NCBI GenBank assembly: GCA_020047775.1
Contig: JAIFNK010000220.1
Coordinates: 1-8,505 of the forward strand
Direction: 5' to 3'
Length of the DNA: 8,505 nt
From: Akkermansia sp.
GTDB taxonomy: Bacteria; Verrucomicrobiota; Verrucomicrobiia; Verrucomicrobiales; Akkermansiaceae
Below are positions 1 through 6,758 of this stretch, piece after piece. The notes below the pieces were generated by a model. That model made no database searches. It had not been told where the DNA came from and saw nothing but the letters and a program-made list of their open reading frames with translations. Numbering within the stretch: the stretch's first letter is position 1; every line of letters begins with the position of its first letter. The translations under genes were made by a program, and so were the position numbers.

Positions 1-99
1 TCGCAATCGGCATTCCGCCAAAAACCTCACGTCGCCTTGCAAACTCAAGGCTCAGGGCTCGTCATGTCCAGCCTGTGGGACGGCAGTGAATATAAATGA
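1..99 (+). CDS. 3' end of an upstream gene (partial, product unknown)
   Basis: Reading frame 1 is open from the first base to a TGA at 97-99, giving 32 residues ending in SSLWDGSEYK. The TGA overlaps the ATG of the next gene in an ATGA arrangement, typical of translationally coupled operon genes. This overlap is the main reason to think the tail is real. No domain can be named from so short a piece. A 6-bp inverted repeat (34-39 with 46-51) lies inside the frame and is probably incidental. The alternative is that this is a chance open frame ahead of an independent gene. Confidence 0.5.
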   Translation, partial: SQSAFRQKPHVALQTQGSGLVMSSLWDGSEYK

Positions 100-812
100 C
101 AAACATGTATTATCCCATGAAAAACAAAACCAAAAAAGTGGCTCCCTCGGAGTCAAACCCCACCACCACTACCACTAACGCTGAACCATGCATCTTCACG
201 CCTGCTGACAGGAAGCGTCTGAAGCCGCTGTTGTCCAAGGATTCGTTCGACAAATTGATGGCACTCGTGGAAGGCGACCCGATGCCATTGCCACTGATCG
301 GTTCCGATGGAAACGAAATTGATCGCGGATCAATGGATGAGATCGCGATCCAGTCGTGGCATGATGGCAATGAAGAATATATCTATCAGCTTGGTAAAAA
401 TGTTTATGCCTACTACGATGATCGTAGCAACTTTCTGGTGTATGAGGAAGCTCATGTCACCTGCGTGATCGAATACAGCTATCCTCGCGAGGATGGTTAT
501 TGGGAGGAGAAGTGCGTGCAGTTCAAAGTCAAACCTCCGCTTCGTCCCGCCAAGCGATCTTGCTGGGGATCCTGTCGTGTGTGGGTCAACACGTTTTACC
601 GGGATGCCTACTTGCGGACCGGTGACCTCAGTGGATGGGCTCGTGAAGAGAACCGCGAAATCATCGAGTTCGAATCCTATTCGGCCGCCAGAAAGTGGAT
701 CAATCAGGACAAGAAAGAACACCACGGGTATGCCGACATCGTATACCCCAGAGGCCACTACCTCTACGCGCACAATGAGTATGCCCCTCGGGAATACAAA
801 ATTTGTGAGTAA
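96..812 (+). CDS. Hypothetical protein, 238 aa, soluble
   Basis: I do not recognise a named family. The N-terminus is basic and low in complexity: Lys-rich residues 9-14, then a run of five Thr at 23-27. The rest looks like a soluble, folded protein rich in Tyr, Trp and charged residues, with no signal peptide or membrane segment. Cys31, Cys123, Cys140, Cys156 and Cys160 are spread out and form no obvious zinc site, apart from a possible pair at 156/160 (CWGSC). The C-terminal part has an E-S-Y-x-x-A-x-x-W-I stretch (about 193-202) and ends in a Tyr-rich strand with AHNEYAPREYKIC, which looks like a conserved domain end. The start at 96 is chosen because its ATG overlaps the stop of the upstream frame. 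Other ATGs at 105 and 117 are possible, and no Shine-Dalgarno is seen. It is probably cotranscribed with the upstream gene. Confidence 0.75.
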   Translation: MTNMYYPMKNKTKKVAPSESNPTTTTTNAEPCIFTPADRKRLKPLLSKDSFDKLMALVEGDPMPLPLIGSDGNEIDRGSMDEIAIQSWHDGNEEYIYQLGKNVYAYYDDRSNFLVYEEAHVTCVIEYSYPREDGYWEEKCVQFKVKPPLRPAKRSCWGSCRVWVNTFYRDAYLRTGDLSGWAREENREIIEFESYSAARKWINQDKKEHHGYADIVYPRGHYLYAHNEYAPREYKICE

Positions 813-858
813 TGCAATGGATAGTTGGAAGCAGGGGCAGGGAAGAGGCTTATTCCCT

Positions 859-890
859 CGTGGGCACGGCGCAGCGCTCTGTTGCCCACG
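859..890. repeat. 8-bp inverted repeat, 16-nt loop
   Basis: CGTGGGCA at 859-866 is exactly complementary to TGCCCACG at 883-890. The stem is GC-rich and lies 47 bases after the stop of the 238-aa gene. No T-run follows, so it is not a classical intrinsic terminator. It could still stabilise the 3' end of that transcript or belong to a structured RNA. Confidence 0.55.
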
Positions 891-900
891 ACCCATCTCT

Positions 901-915
901 GCGGGGGCACCCCGC
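901..915. repeat. 6-bp GC hairpin, 3-nt loop
   Basis: GCGGGG at 901-906 pairs with CCCCGC at 910-915 around the loop GCA. It lies 10 bases after the preceding inverted repeat, so the two would form tandem hairpins in an RNA. In a GC-rich stretch such stems also arise by chance. Confidence 0.4.
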
Positions 916-1091
916 AACGCCCCGAATAGACTGCGCCAGCCCACGAATGGCGGGATCGCTTGGAGTGGGTCCCGAGCTTTCCCCGAACCCCTGCCTGTCC
1001 CGTCCGAAAACGAGTGTTTCCGGATGCCGGGCCGTCAGGCTGTCAGGGGCTCCCCTTCTCCAAGCGCTGTCCTCATCCGCCGGGGGATTGG

Positions 1092-1113
1092 ACCCAAGGC
1101 TACGGGTTTGGGT
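1092..1113. repeat. 6-bp inverted repeat, 10-nt loop
   Basis: ACCCAA at 1092-1097 is complementary to TTGGGT at 1108-1113. This is the third potential stem in the GC-rich stretch and lies near its right edge, where composition falls back toward the local average. Confidence 0.35.
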
Positions 1114-1297
1114 GGCAAGAGCCGATTAACACCCCACAATACGTCCACCATGATGTCCTTCGTTTTGGATGGTGCCGCTGGTGAGCGCCGATTTTCTGAT
1201 GATAAAACTCAAAGGCACAGCGCCACATAAAACGCTTCGACTTCTCCGATTCAAAATCCTGAACTAAGCCATTCCGTTTGTCCGACTCGTTCATCCG

Positions 1298-1789
1298 ATG
1301 CCTCCAATCCTCTTTCTCGACATCGACGGCGTGCTCGTGCCTTTCGGGGACGGCATGCCGACTTACCCGGTTTTCGACACGCGGTGCGTAGAGAATCTCA
1401 AGATGTTGCTTGCGGGCGTCCCTTTGGCAAAAGTGGTTTTCTCCTCCACTTGGCGACTGCCGCACTATGTGAATCGACTCTATGAACAATGGCTTGAAAA
1501 CGGTTTTACCAAAGCAGTGGCGATTGATGGCACGCCGGACCTTCGGCAGGATTCCTCCGTTCTACGCCGACACCAGCGCGGCCTTGAAATCCGAGCTTGG
1601 CTGAATGCTCATCCACGCACAAGGCATTGGGTGGTCGTCGATGATGAACGATTTGCCATTGAGGAGGTCCTTGATTGCAGACGCTGCGTTGTCACCAACC
1701 CTCGCATCGGGCTAACAACAGACGATGCCGAAAGAGCGATTCGAATCCTGCGACTTCAGGGAGGATTCCCGGGAGATGCTCCCTTGTGA
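1298..1789 (+). CDS. HAD-superfamily phosphatase, SAK-type (HAD_SAK-like)
   Basis: A 163-residue single-domain HAD hydrolase. Motif I is FLDIDGVL, with the nucleophile Asp8 and acid Asp10. Motif II is FSSTW (residues 48-52). A basic residue in the RGLEIRAWL stretch (94-102) can serve as motif III. Motif IV is WVVVDDE with Asp115 and Asp116. The absence of a large cap and the SSTWR and VVVDDE motifs match the family named for HAD domains in Swiss Army Knife RNA repair proteins. Known members are predicted phosphatases acting on RNA ends or other small phosphate esters; the substrate here is unknown. The start is the first ATG of the domain and has no Shine-Dalgarno. The 3' end overlaps the convergent phosphatase gene by 34 bases. 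Cytoplasmic. Family assignment is firm at superfamily level and good at subfamily level. Confidence 0.85.
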   Translation: MPPILFLDIDGVLVPFGDGMPTYPVFDTRCVENLKMLLAGVPLAKVVFSSTWRLPHYVNRLYEQWLENGFTKAVAIDGTPDLRQDSSVLRRHQRGLEIRAWLNAHPRTRHWVVVDDERFAIEEVLDCRRCVVTNPRIGLTTDDAERAIRILRLQGGFPGDAPL

Positions 1790-2322
1790 CGGTTCTGGAA
1801 AAGCGCGGGTTGGTTGACAAGTCGGACCATCAAACGATGAGCTGAATCCGGATCCACAAATTGGGCGAGTCCGAGTTCCAGAACCAATGGATTGGGAGCG
1901 GCTTGAGGGCGTATCGCCAACAGGATCTCGCAGGCATCGCCCGCCATTTCGTCATCAGAGCAACCGTTGGCGTGCATGGCCCTGACGATCAGCGCGAGCG
2001 CGACCGCAGTGCTGCGCGAAACTCCAGCCCAACAGTGGACAAGTAGGGGTTGCCCTGGAGCGCTGTCGGCAAAGCGGAAGATTTCTTCCAAATGCTCCGA
2101 CCGGGGAGCATGGACTAATTCATTCGCTTCAAGCCCATCGGTTCCGACGACATCAAGACAGAGAGTTGTGTGGAATCCTCCGAATCCCGCAGGATTTGGG
2201 ACGGGCCGCGATGGTTCACGGATCGAGACCACACTCCAAAAGCCGGGATCCCGCTTGGTGAATGCGGGCAAGTCCACTTGGGCACACACGTTAAGGTGGC
2301 GTTGTAGGGAGGCGATGAACAT
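1756..2322 (-). CDS. Dual-specificity/tyrosine phosphatase-like protein
   Basis: A 188-residue protein with the cysteine-phosphatase P-loop HCWAGVSRS at residues 96-104. This gives the CX5R signature with nucleophile Cys97 and phosphate-binding Arg103, preceded by the expected hydrophobic strand (PLLV). Asp residues near 57-62 could supply the general acid, but I cannot assign it. The fold order (strand, acid region, P-loop, helix ALALIVRAM, then a helical C-terminus) fits the DSP class used by bacterial tyrosine phosphatase family proteins. The ATG at 2322 is the only reasonable start, because an in-frame stop lies two codons upstream. No signal peptide, so probably cytoplasmic. The 3' end runs 34 bases into the convergent HAD phosphatase gene. 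Its substrate (protein, nucleotide or RNA end) is not shown by the sequence. Confidence 0.82.
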   Translation of the reverse strand: MFIASLQRHLNVCAQVDLPAFTKRDPGFWSVVSIREPSRPVPNPAGFGGFHTTLCLDVVGTDGLEANELVHAPRSEHLEEIFRFADSAPGQPLLVHCWAGVSRSTAVALALIVRAMHANGCSDDEMAGDACEILLAIRPQAAPNPLVLELGLAQFVDPDSAHRLMVRLVNQPALFQNRHKGASPGNPP

Positions 2323-2691
2323 GGCTCAGTATGTTTAGATTGTCAGGTTGGTGCTGGATTTGAAGCGCTTTGTATTGTCACGCGCCAATGCTGGTCAGGT
2401 GATTGTGCTTTGCTGAGGTAGTGCGTGACAGGAGTTGAAACGGGAGAGTCGGCTCGTGTCGCGCAGATCAAATATGACCAACTGCGAATCATCCAAATGG
2501 AACAGCGAAGAATCGTCGGTTGAGTCGGCTATTCTACCAGAATCGACACCAAAATTGGCACATCGCCGGACCGCTGACTTTGAATTTCGTTTGGTCGGGG
2601 TCATCGACATGAGGTCGGCGGTCAAGCAGGCATCGAATGGATCAATGATCGTAACCGGATCGAGTCAGAAAACCAAATCCCGAGAATTCAA
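2323..2691. other. Intergenic gap upstream of the phosphatase and ATPase genes
   Basis: This 369-base gap separates the divergent starts of the minus-strand phosphatase and the plus-strand ATPase, so promoters for both are expected here. I see no convincing -35/-10 pair, operator palindrome or terminator. The only coding candidate is the short frame at 2474-2695, listed separately. Confidence 0.5.
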
Positions 2692-2695
2692 ATGA
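2474..2695 (+). CDS. Doubtful small protein, 73 aa, coupled to the ATPase gene
   Basis: From the ATG at 2474 this frame encodes 73 residues; a TTG at 2435 would give 86. The product is hydrophilic, rich in Ser, Glu, Lys and Arg, with no recognisable motif. Its TGA (2693-2695) overlaps the ATG of the ATPase gene as ATGA, the same junction type seen elsewhere in this window, and this is the main argument for it. Against it are the lack of a Shine-Dalgarno, a biased composition and a competing minus-strand frame over 2395-2625. It may be a leader peptide, a small operon partner or a chance frame. Confidence 0.3.
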   Translation: MTNCESSKWNSEESSVESAILPESTPKLAHRRTADFEFRLVGVIDMRSAVKQASNGSMIVTGSSQKTKSREFK

Positions 2696-4764
2696 ATACC
2701 ACTCAAGAACTGAATCGTCTGGAATTTCGTTTGCTCGCGATGTTGCGGCCAATGGAGATGTTGCGCTTCGTATTTGGTCAAACCAATGATGGCAGGATAA
2801 CCGTGACTCTAGAGGGATCGAGTGATTCCGCTGCTGGTTTGATGCAGAGAATCTCAACGATCCTCAGGGCATCGCGTAGCGAAGGCTTTGTCTTCAATCA
2901 AGAGATTGGCACGAGCCATAGGACTACTGAAGTACTACCAAGCCGGACTGGAAGCCGCATAGTTGAGATTGTTCCAGACGCAATAACGATGTGCCGTTTT
3001 GCAAAGACCCCACTTGGATTCACAGAAAGAAACCAGGGGTCTAATCTACCGGGAAGCGGCTTGTTGGAGATTCCCGACTTCCCCATCAGCGGAGGGCAGC
3101 GTTTGGTGGACCACCCGGCAACTCTTATGTTGGATTCGTCGGCGATCAGGGGTGTCGAGATTGAATTCACCCGCACGGTCGTTGACGACGCCTGCGCTGG
3201 CTTGCTGGCCAGTGCGCTGGAGGAAGATATTTTCCTGAGGCGGGCGATTCATGGTGCCGAGATTCCAGCCACTCCCGTCAGTTCGTTTCTAGCACTTTGG
3301 TACAGTCGTCGCGCAGGGTGGCTTGTGAACTGTCGAGTGGATTTGAAACAAGGGCATCCAATTCCCACTGGCACACTTGAAGTGCTGGGGCGGGAGATTT
3401 TCGGAGCCGAATGCCGCATCGTTGAAGGAGAAGCGCAGAACAAAGGTCTGGGTTCTCGCATTTTTTCTCTGGCACAATCCTATCCCGATGGATGGCCATT
3501 TCCGGCCCTGTTGCCTCCAGTTGCAGACTTTGGCTCACTGGTTGCGGAGCGCATCCACAACCTTCATCTCCCCACTCTTCCACCCCGCGGAATTCTTGCT
3601 GGCATTGCAGATTGCCGGGAAGTCCTTGTTCCAAATGCTGCCCGTGATCGTCACATTTACATCGCGGGCGCGACAGGAACCGGAAAATGCACTTTGCTGC
3701 GGCGGCTGATTAGAGCCGATCTCAAACGCAAGGAGGGACTGATTTTATTGGACCCACATGGTGATCTTTATCGGGAGGTTCTCGCATTGATTCCGAAATG
3801 CCGCCGTGATGATGTCGTTGTGATTGACCCAACCAGCGACAAGGCGGTGGTGGGATTCAACGTGTTGGATTTCCCCAAGGATGAGTTCCTCAAGCGGCGG
3901 GCGGAATTCCTTGTTGGTGAGCTGATTCGCTTTTTCAGGGAAACGTGGGACACCCCGGAAGCCTTTGGACCGATATTCGAAACTTACTTTCGCAATGCCT
4001 TGAGATTATTGATTCATCAGGAATCCCAGACATTGACCCTGATGGATTTCGAGCGGGTGTTCGCAGATAAGGATTTCAGAAAGGGACTGCTAGGAAGTTG
4101 CACTGACTCATCGGTCCGGACTTTTTGGGTCGATGTGGCTGAAAAGACTGGAGGAGAAATGTCATTGGCCAATATGGCTCCCTACATCACCTCAAAGATT
4201 TCCGTTTTGACGCAGAGTGGATTCATTTCGGAAATGATCGGGCAGCCTAAGGACGAACTCCGGTTGGAGGAACGGCTCAATCGTGGAGGAATCATCCTGG
4301 TAAATCTCAACAAAGGACTGCTCGGTGCCAATGAGAGTCGTTTGCTAGGTGTTTTGCTAACAATGCAAATACTTGCCGCCGGACTGAGACGCAGCACACT
4401 ACCCGTGCGCGAGCGTCGTCCGGTCAATGTGTACATCGACGAGTTTCAAAACTTTGTATCGGACAACATCGCTTCGATGCTTTCCGAAGCACGCAAGTTC
4501 GGGCTGAGAATGAATTTGGCAAACCAGACATTGTGTCAGCTCAAATCCGGTCGCGGTCGCCAAGATCTTCTGGAAACCGTTCTCGGCAATGTAGGCACCA
4601 TGATTTGCTTCCGCCTCGGAATTCCCGATGCCGAGCGTCTGCGGCCGTTTCTCAATCCCTTCACGCCCGAACAGATTCAGGACCTCCCGAATTTCCATGC
4701 CTTTGTGCGTTTATTGGACGAGAACGGACCGATTGGTCCCTTCATCATGAAAACCTTGAAGTGA
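2692..4764 (+). CDS. FtsK/HerA-clan ATPase, VirD4/TraG-like (T4SS DNA-binding class)
   Basis: A 690-residue P-loop motor ATPase. Residues 1-300 form an N-terminal domain I cannot name. No membrane segment is visible, whereas classical VirD4 coupling proteins carry N-terminal ones. Walker A is GATGTGKCT at 326-334. The LILLDPHGDLYREVL strand (350-364), the VVVIDP strand and the GFNVLD motif (388-393) are typical of the VirD4/TraG branch. Walker B is VYIDEFQNF (580-588), with Asp583 and catalytic Glu584, followed by the conserved SEARKFGLRMNLANQ helix and strand (598-612) also seen in TraD/TraG/HerA proteins. The oddity is Cys333 where the Mg-coordinating Ser/Thr of Walker A belongs. Family members pump DNA or feed substrates to secretion channels as hexamers. 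The start is set by the ATGA overlap with a short upstream frame. The next gene begins 110 bases downstream. Family confident; cargo unknown. Confidence 0.88.
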   Translation: MNTTQELNRLEFRLLAMLRPMEMLRFVFGQTNDGRITVTLEGSSDSAAGLMQRISTILRASRSEGFVFNQEIGTSHRTTEVLPSRTGSRIVEIVPDAITMCRFAKTPLGFTERNQGSNLPGSGLLEIPDFPISGGQRLVDHPATLMLDSSAIRGVEIEFTRTVVDDACAGLLASALEEDIFLRRAIHGAEIPATPVSSFLALWYSRRAGWLVNCRVDLKQGHPIPTGTLEVLGREIFGAECRIVEGEAQNKGLGSRIFSLAQSYPDGWPFPALLPPVADFGSLVAERIHNLHLPTLPPRGILAGIADCREVLVPNAARDRHIYIAGATGTGKCTLLRRLIRADLKRKEGLILLDPHGDLYREVLALIPKCRRDDVVVIDPTSDKAVVGFNVLDFPKDEFLKRRAEFLVGELIRFFRETWDTPEAFGPIFETYFRNALRLLIHQESQTLTLMDFERVFADKDFRKGLLGSCTDSSVRTFWVDVAEKTGGEMSLANMAPYITSKISVLTQSGFISEMIGQPKDELRLEERLNRGGIILVNLNKGLLGANESRLLGVLLTMQILAAGLRRSTLPVRERRPVNVYIDEFQNFVSDNIASMLSEARKFGLRMNLANQTLCQLKSGRGRQDLLETVLGNVGTMICFRLGIPDAERLRPFLNPFTPEQIQDLPNFHAFVRLLDENGPIGPFIMKTLK

Positions 4765-4774
4765 GCTGCTTCAA
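4756..4774. repeat. Small hairpin across the ATPase stop codon
   Basis: TTGAAG (4756-4761) pairs with CTTCAA (4769-4774) around a 7-base loop that contains the TGA stop. The following bases are ATTTTG, a poor T-tract, so it is at best a weak attenuator or processing site between the ATPase and the peptidase gene. Confidence 0.25.
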
Positions 4775-4874
4775 ATTTTGCTACAGAGGGAATTCCGAGG
4801 TTGTCGTGACAGATCTCGCCACGCTCGTTCCCCGAGTTGTCCCGCCATTGGTTCAGAAGCTATCACTCAAATTC

Positions 4875-5489
4875 ATGCAACCTCTTCCTACTTTATCCGC
4901 CCTTTTTGTTGTGGTTTTTTTCCTTCCTGGTTGCGTCATTGATCCAGTAGGAGGCTCCGACTTCGTATCCGGGCAGATCTCGTCTTCTGGCGCGCCAGAC
5001 CGGAAACTTCCTGATCCTCGATTCCGCCCTCCTTTCGGGTTCTGGGAAATTGATCGGGTCGCCAGCATGGTGGCAAAAGCGTCCAATAGCCAAGCCGCTG
5101 GATCCATCGTAGTTTCTGAAGCGAGCGCCTTGGCATCCATTCATGGACCTCTCGAAGCGGGTGAAATTCATATTAACCCACGGGCAGCAGCAACTATCCC
5201 GCCGAACTCGTGGGCCTTTATCATCGGTCATGAGTTCGCTCACCGCACACATGAAATCGGTAATCATGGCCAAACAAGCCCGGAGGAAGAGTTCAGGGCC
5301 GACGTAGTCGGTGCCAATTATGCGATTAAAGCGGGCTTTGATCTCCCTGCTCATATCGCATGGACTCTTTCTCGGACATCCGACAATTGGAGTCCGAGCC
5401 ACGGGTCCTTACATGATCGTGCCAATCGACTGGGAGCTTATTACCGAATACCTCGTGAGGCGGTCATGGCAAATCGGCAACAATATTGA
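4875..5489 (+). CDS. M48-like zinc metallopeptidase, predicted lipoprotein
   Basis: From the ATG at 4875 the product has 204 residues. A hydrophobic segment (9-17) ends in LPGC, a lipobox-like site with Cys20 as the lipidated residue, so the mature protein should be anchored on the periplasmic side of a membrane. The catalytic motif is HEFAH (119-123: His119, Glu120, His123). The third zinc ligand is probably Glu139 in EEEFRAD (137-143), the M48 ExxAD arrangement. Near the C-terminus a PSH...HDRANRL stretch (174-186) resembles the conserved end of BepA/Oma1-like M48 domains. The n-region from this ATG has no Lys or Arg; a TTG at 4848 would add nine residues with two Lys and make a better signal peptide. 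The protein is shorter than usual for M48 and has no TPR domain. It likely degrades or processes envelope proteins. Confidence 0.8.
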   Translation: MQPLPTLSALFVVVFFLPGCVIDPVGGSDFVSGQISSSGAPDRKLPDPRFRPPFGFWEIDRVASMVAKASNSQAAGSIVVSEASALASIHGPLEAGEIHINPRAAATIPPNSWAFIIGHEFAHRTHEIGNHGQTSPEEEFRADVVGANYAIKAGFDLPAHIAWTLSRTSDNWSPSHGSLHDRANRLGAYYRIPREAVMANRQQY

Positions 5490-5560
5490 AACACACAGTT
5501 TTTGAACAATTTGCCCGATTACAATTCCCGTCACGCCTGAACATCGAACCAGAAATATTT

Positions 5561-5878
5561 ATGCTCCCCATCATACTTACCATCTCTCTTTCCTGCTGGT
5601 GTTGGCTCGGTCGTGGTCCGCGTTATCTGCGTTGGCCAACGGTATTGCTAATAGTTTTGCTAACATCGGGTCATCCGTTGGGATTGGTCGCATTGTCGAT
5701 GCTCGATGAGATTTTCGTCCCTCTGTTGGCATTGGCCATAAGCTTTTTGGGGCTTTCTATTCTCTGGCGTGGCATCTTTGGCAGATCAAACAGCAGATAC
5801 CAGGACTGTGGCTCGTCCGAGCCATGGCCTCCGCATCATGATCGTCGAAACAGAAGGAGGGGCAGGTATGACCACTGA
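5561..5878 (+). CDS. Small membrane protein, 105 aa
   Basis: No family recognised. Translation from the ATG at 5561 gives hydrophobic segments at about 1-17, 26-46 and 52-71, so two or three membrane spans. A short hydrophilic tail rich in Arg and His follows (about 75-105). A TTG at 5486 that overlaps the peptidase stop would add 25 residues; ATG is preferred because the protein then begins at the membrane segment. Neither start has a Shine-Dalgarno. The 3' end overlaps the next gene by 11 bases, so the Arg-rich tail codons also carry that gene's ribosome binding site. Position between the peptidase and the zinc-ribbon protein suggests a shared membrane complex, by inference only. Confidence 0.6.
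   Translation: MLPIILTISLSCWCWLGRGPRYLRWPTVLLIVLLTSGHPLGLVALSMLDEIFVPLLALAISFLGLSILWRGIFGRSNSRYQDCGSSEPWPPHHDRRNRRRGRYDH
5855..5860 (+). promoter_or_regulatory. Strong Shine-Dalgarno for the zinc-ribbon gene
   Basis: AGGAGG sits 7 bases before the ATG at 5868. It is the only textbook ribosome binding site ahead of any start called in this window. It decides the start of the zinc-ribbon gene against longer in-frame options at 5769 and 5838. Confidence 0.8.
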
Positions 5879-6758
5879 TCGTCCACGCATCGCAGTCCGG
5901 TGTTCCTCTTGTGGGCGGCGGTCGACCATCGAAGGATTGTGCTCGGAGTGTGGCCATGACTCCCACGTTCCGCTGGACAGTCTAGCAAGTTTATCTGACG
6001 CGGCTGGAAGTCTGGGAAATTCCCTCTTTCCCAGCGAATCACAGGCTTTGACTAATGCTCAGCCACCGACCACTCTGGCTCTTGGATCGTCGCGCAGCAG
6101 AAAGAGTCGATCTTTTCTTCAGTCAGCAGAAATCGAGGGGCGGGTGATCATTGTCCGCCAAGCTCCGCACGAACCGATGGACTTTGATCCGTGGCGTTGG
6201 CTTGCGATCCCGGTTTGGGGTCTAGCACTTTTGACCACTCCTTGTGCGATAGCCATCGTGGTGTGGCAAACTTATGGATTTTTAGTGGCACTAGGCTTTT
6301 CTGTAGTCGCGTTAATGGTGCTTCGCTTCATTTTTTCAAACCGTTTGATGCAGAGTTGGCACCTCACTGCGGCGCTTAACGGGCGTCACGTCGTAGAACC
6401 GATGCCTGTAGTGATGGCGAGACTGCGGGAAATCGACGAGCGCGAAACTCAACTCCGATTGAAAGGGCACATGCACGGTGGCTCTTTGATGGAGGGCGAC
6501 CGGATCCGTGCGATCGGATCCTGGCGCAGGGGAGTCTTCCGCGTGAATGCGATTGTTTGTCAGCGAACTGGAGCCTCGATTTGTCCCTGTCAGCCCAATG
6601 CACGCCGCTTGGCGATCATTGGATCCGGCTCTCTTTTACTTGGTGTTCTCTGGCTATACTTTGCCGGTGTTCCTTGGGTGAATCGTGAACTCGATAAAGT
6701 TCGTGATTCTCTGCACCAACCGCATTTTCAAACCATCATTGACCCCCAATCACCATGA
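5868..6758 (+). CDS. Zinc-ribbon membrane protein with a C-terminal beta-rich (OB-like) domain
   Basis: A 296-residue protein. The N-terminus carries a CxxC...CxxC zinc ribbon (Cys12, Cys15, Cys25, Cys28). A Ser-rich linker (about 35-85) follows, then two adjacent membrane helices (about 111-132 and 135-156). A soluble beta-rich region (about 185-240) contains LKGHMHGGSLMEGDRIRAIG, a pattern resembling OB- or NfeD-like small barrels. A third hydrophobic helix lies at about 246-268, before a short polar tail. The start is fixed by the AGGAGG at 5855-5860. It overlaps the preceding membrane-protein gene by 11 bases and its stop overlaps the next ATG by 4 bases. This combination of zinc ribbon, membrane helices and small barrel occurs in uncharacterised bacterial proteins; no enzymatic residues are visible. 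A scaffolding or nucleic-acid-sensing role at the membrane is only a guess. Confidence 0.72.
   Translation: MTTDRPRIAVRCSSCGRRSTIEGLCSECGHDSHVPLDSLASLSDAAGSLGNSLFPSESQALTNAQPPTTLALGSSRSRKSRSFLQSAEIEGRVIIVRQAPHEPMDFDPWRWLAIPVWGLALLTTPCAIAIVVWQTYGFLVALGFSVVALMVLRFIFSNRLMQSWHLTAALNGRHVVEPMPVVMARLREIDERETQLRLKGHMHGGSLMEGDRIRAIGSWRRGVFRVNAIVCQRTGASICPCQPNARRLAIIGSGSLLLGVLWLYFAGVPWVNRELDKVRDSLHQPHFQTIIDPQSP

Larger units (their letters stand above)
813..1297. other. Gene-poor GC-rich stretch with stem-loops
   Basis: This 485-base interval holds no gene I can support. Its first two thirds are much richer in GC than the flanks: hand count gives 43 of 60 for 901-960, against 31 of 60 for 301-360 in the preceding gene. 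Three inverted repeats are visible, at 859-890, 901-915 and 1092-1113. Overlapping frames in all three plus-strand phases are compositionally odd (Arg, Pro, Ser and Gly rich) and look like by-products of high GC. The last 150 bases are normal in composition and lead to the HAD gene. The stretch could be a dispersed intergenic repeat, a structured RNA or the remnant of a decayed gene. Confidence 0.55.

Noticed and set aside
34..51. Hairpin GCCTTG/CAAGGC as a possible terminator
   Set aside because: It lies inside an open frame, has no T-run and only six base pairs.
330..944. A 204-codon minus-strand frame
   Set aside because: Almost entirely antisense to the better-supported gene at 96-812, with no recognisable motif.
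812..1129. A 105-codon plus-strand frame whose ATG overlaps the previous stop as TAATG
   Set aside because: The product is Arg, Ser, Pro and Gly rich with no fold-like pattern, and the other plus-strand phases of the same GC-rich stretch are also open. The overlap is probably chance.
493..1230. A 245-codon plus-strand frame
   Set aside because: Its first half runs out of phase through the 238-aa gene and its second half crosses the GC-rich gap; composition is unlike a protein.
1100..1489. A 129-codon minus-strand frame
   Set aside because: Antisense to the motif-bearing HAD phosphatase gene and without any domain of its own.
2582..2733. A 12-base direct repeat GAATTTCGTTTG at 2582-2593 and 2722-2733, in phase in both frames
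   Set aside because: Flanking bases differ and similarity does not extend, so a chance match is likely; it would matter only if a longer alignment appeared.
4533..4847. Upstream extension of the metallopeptidase frame into the ATPase gene
   Set aside because: It is out of phase with the clearly conserved ATPase C-terminus, and the signal peptide places the real start at 4848 or 4875.
5769..5867. Longer N-terminus for the zinc-ribbon protein
   Set aside because: The ideally spaced AGGAGG before the ATG at 5868 and the zinc ribbon starting shortly after favour the shorter form.
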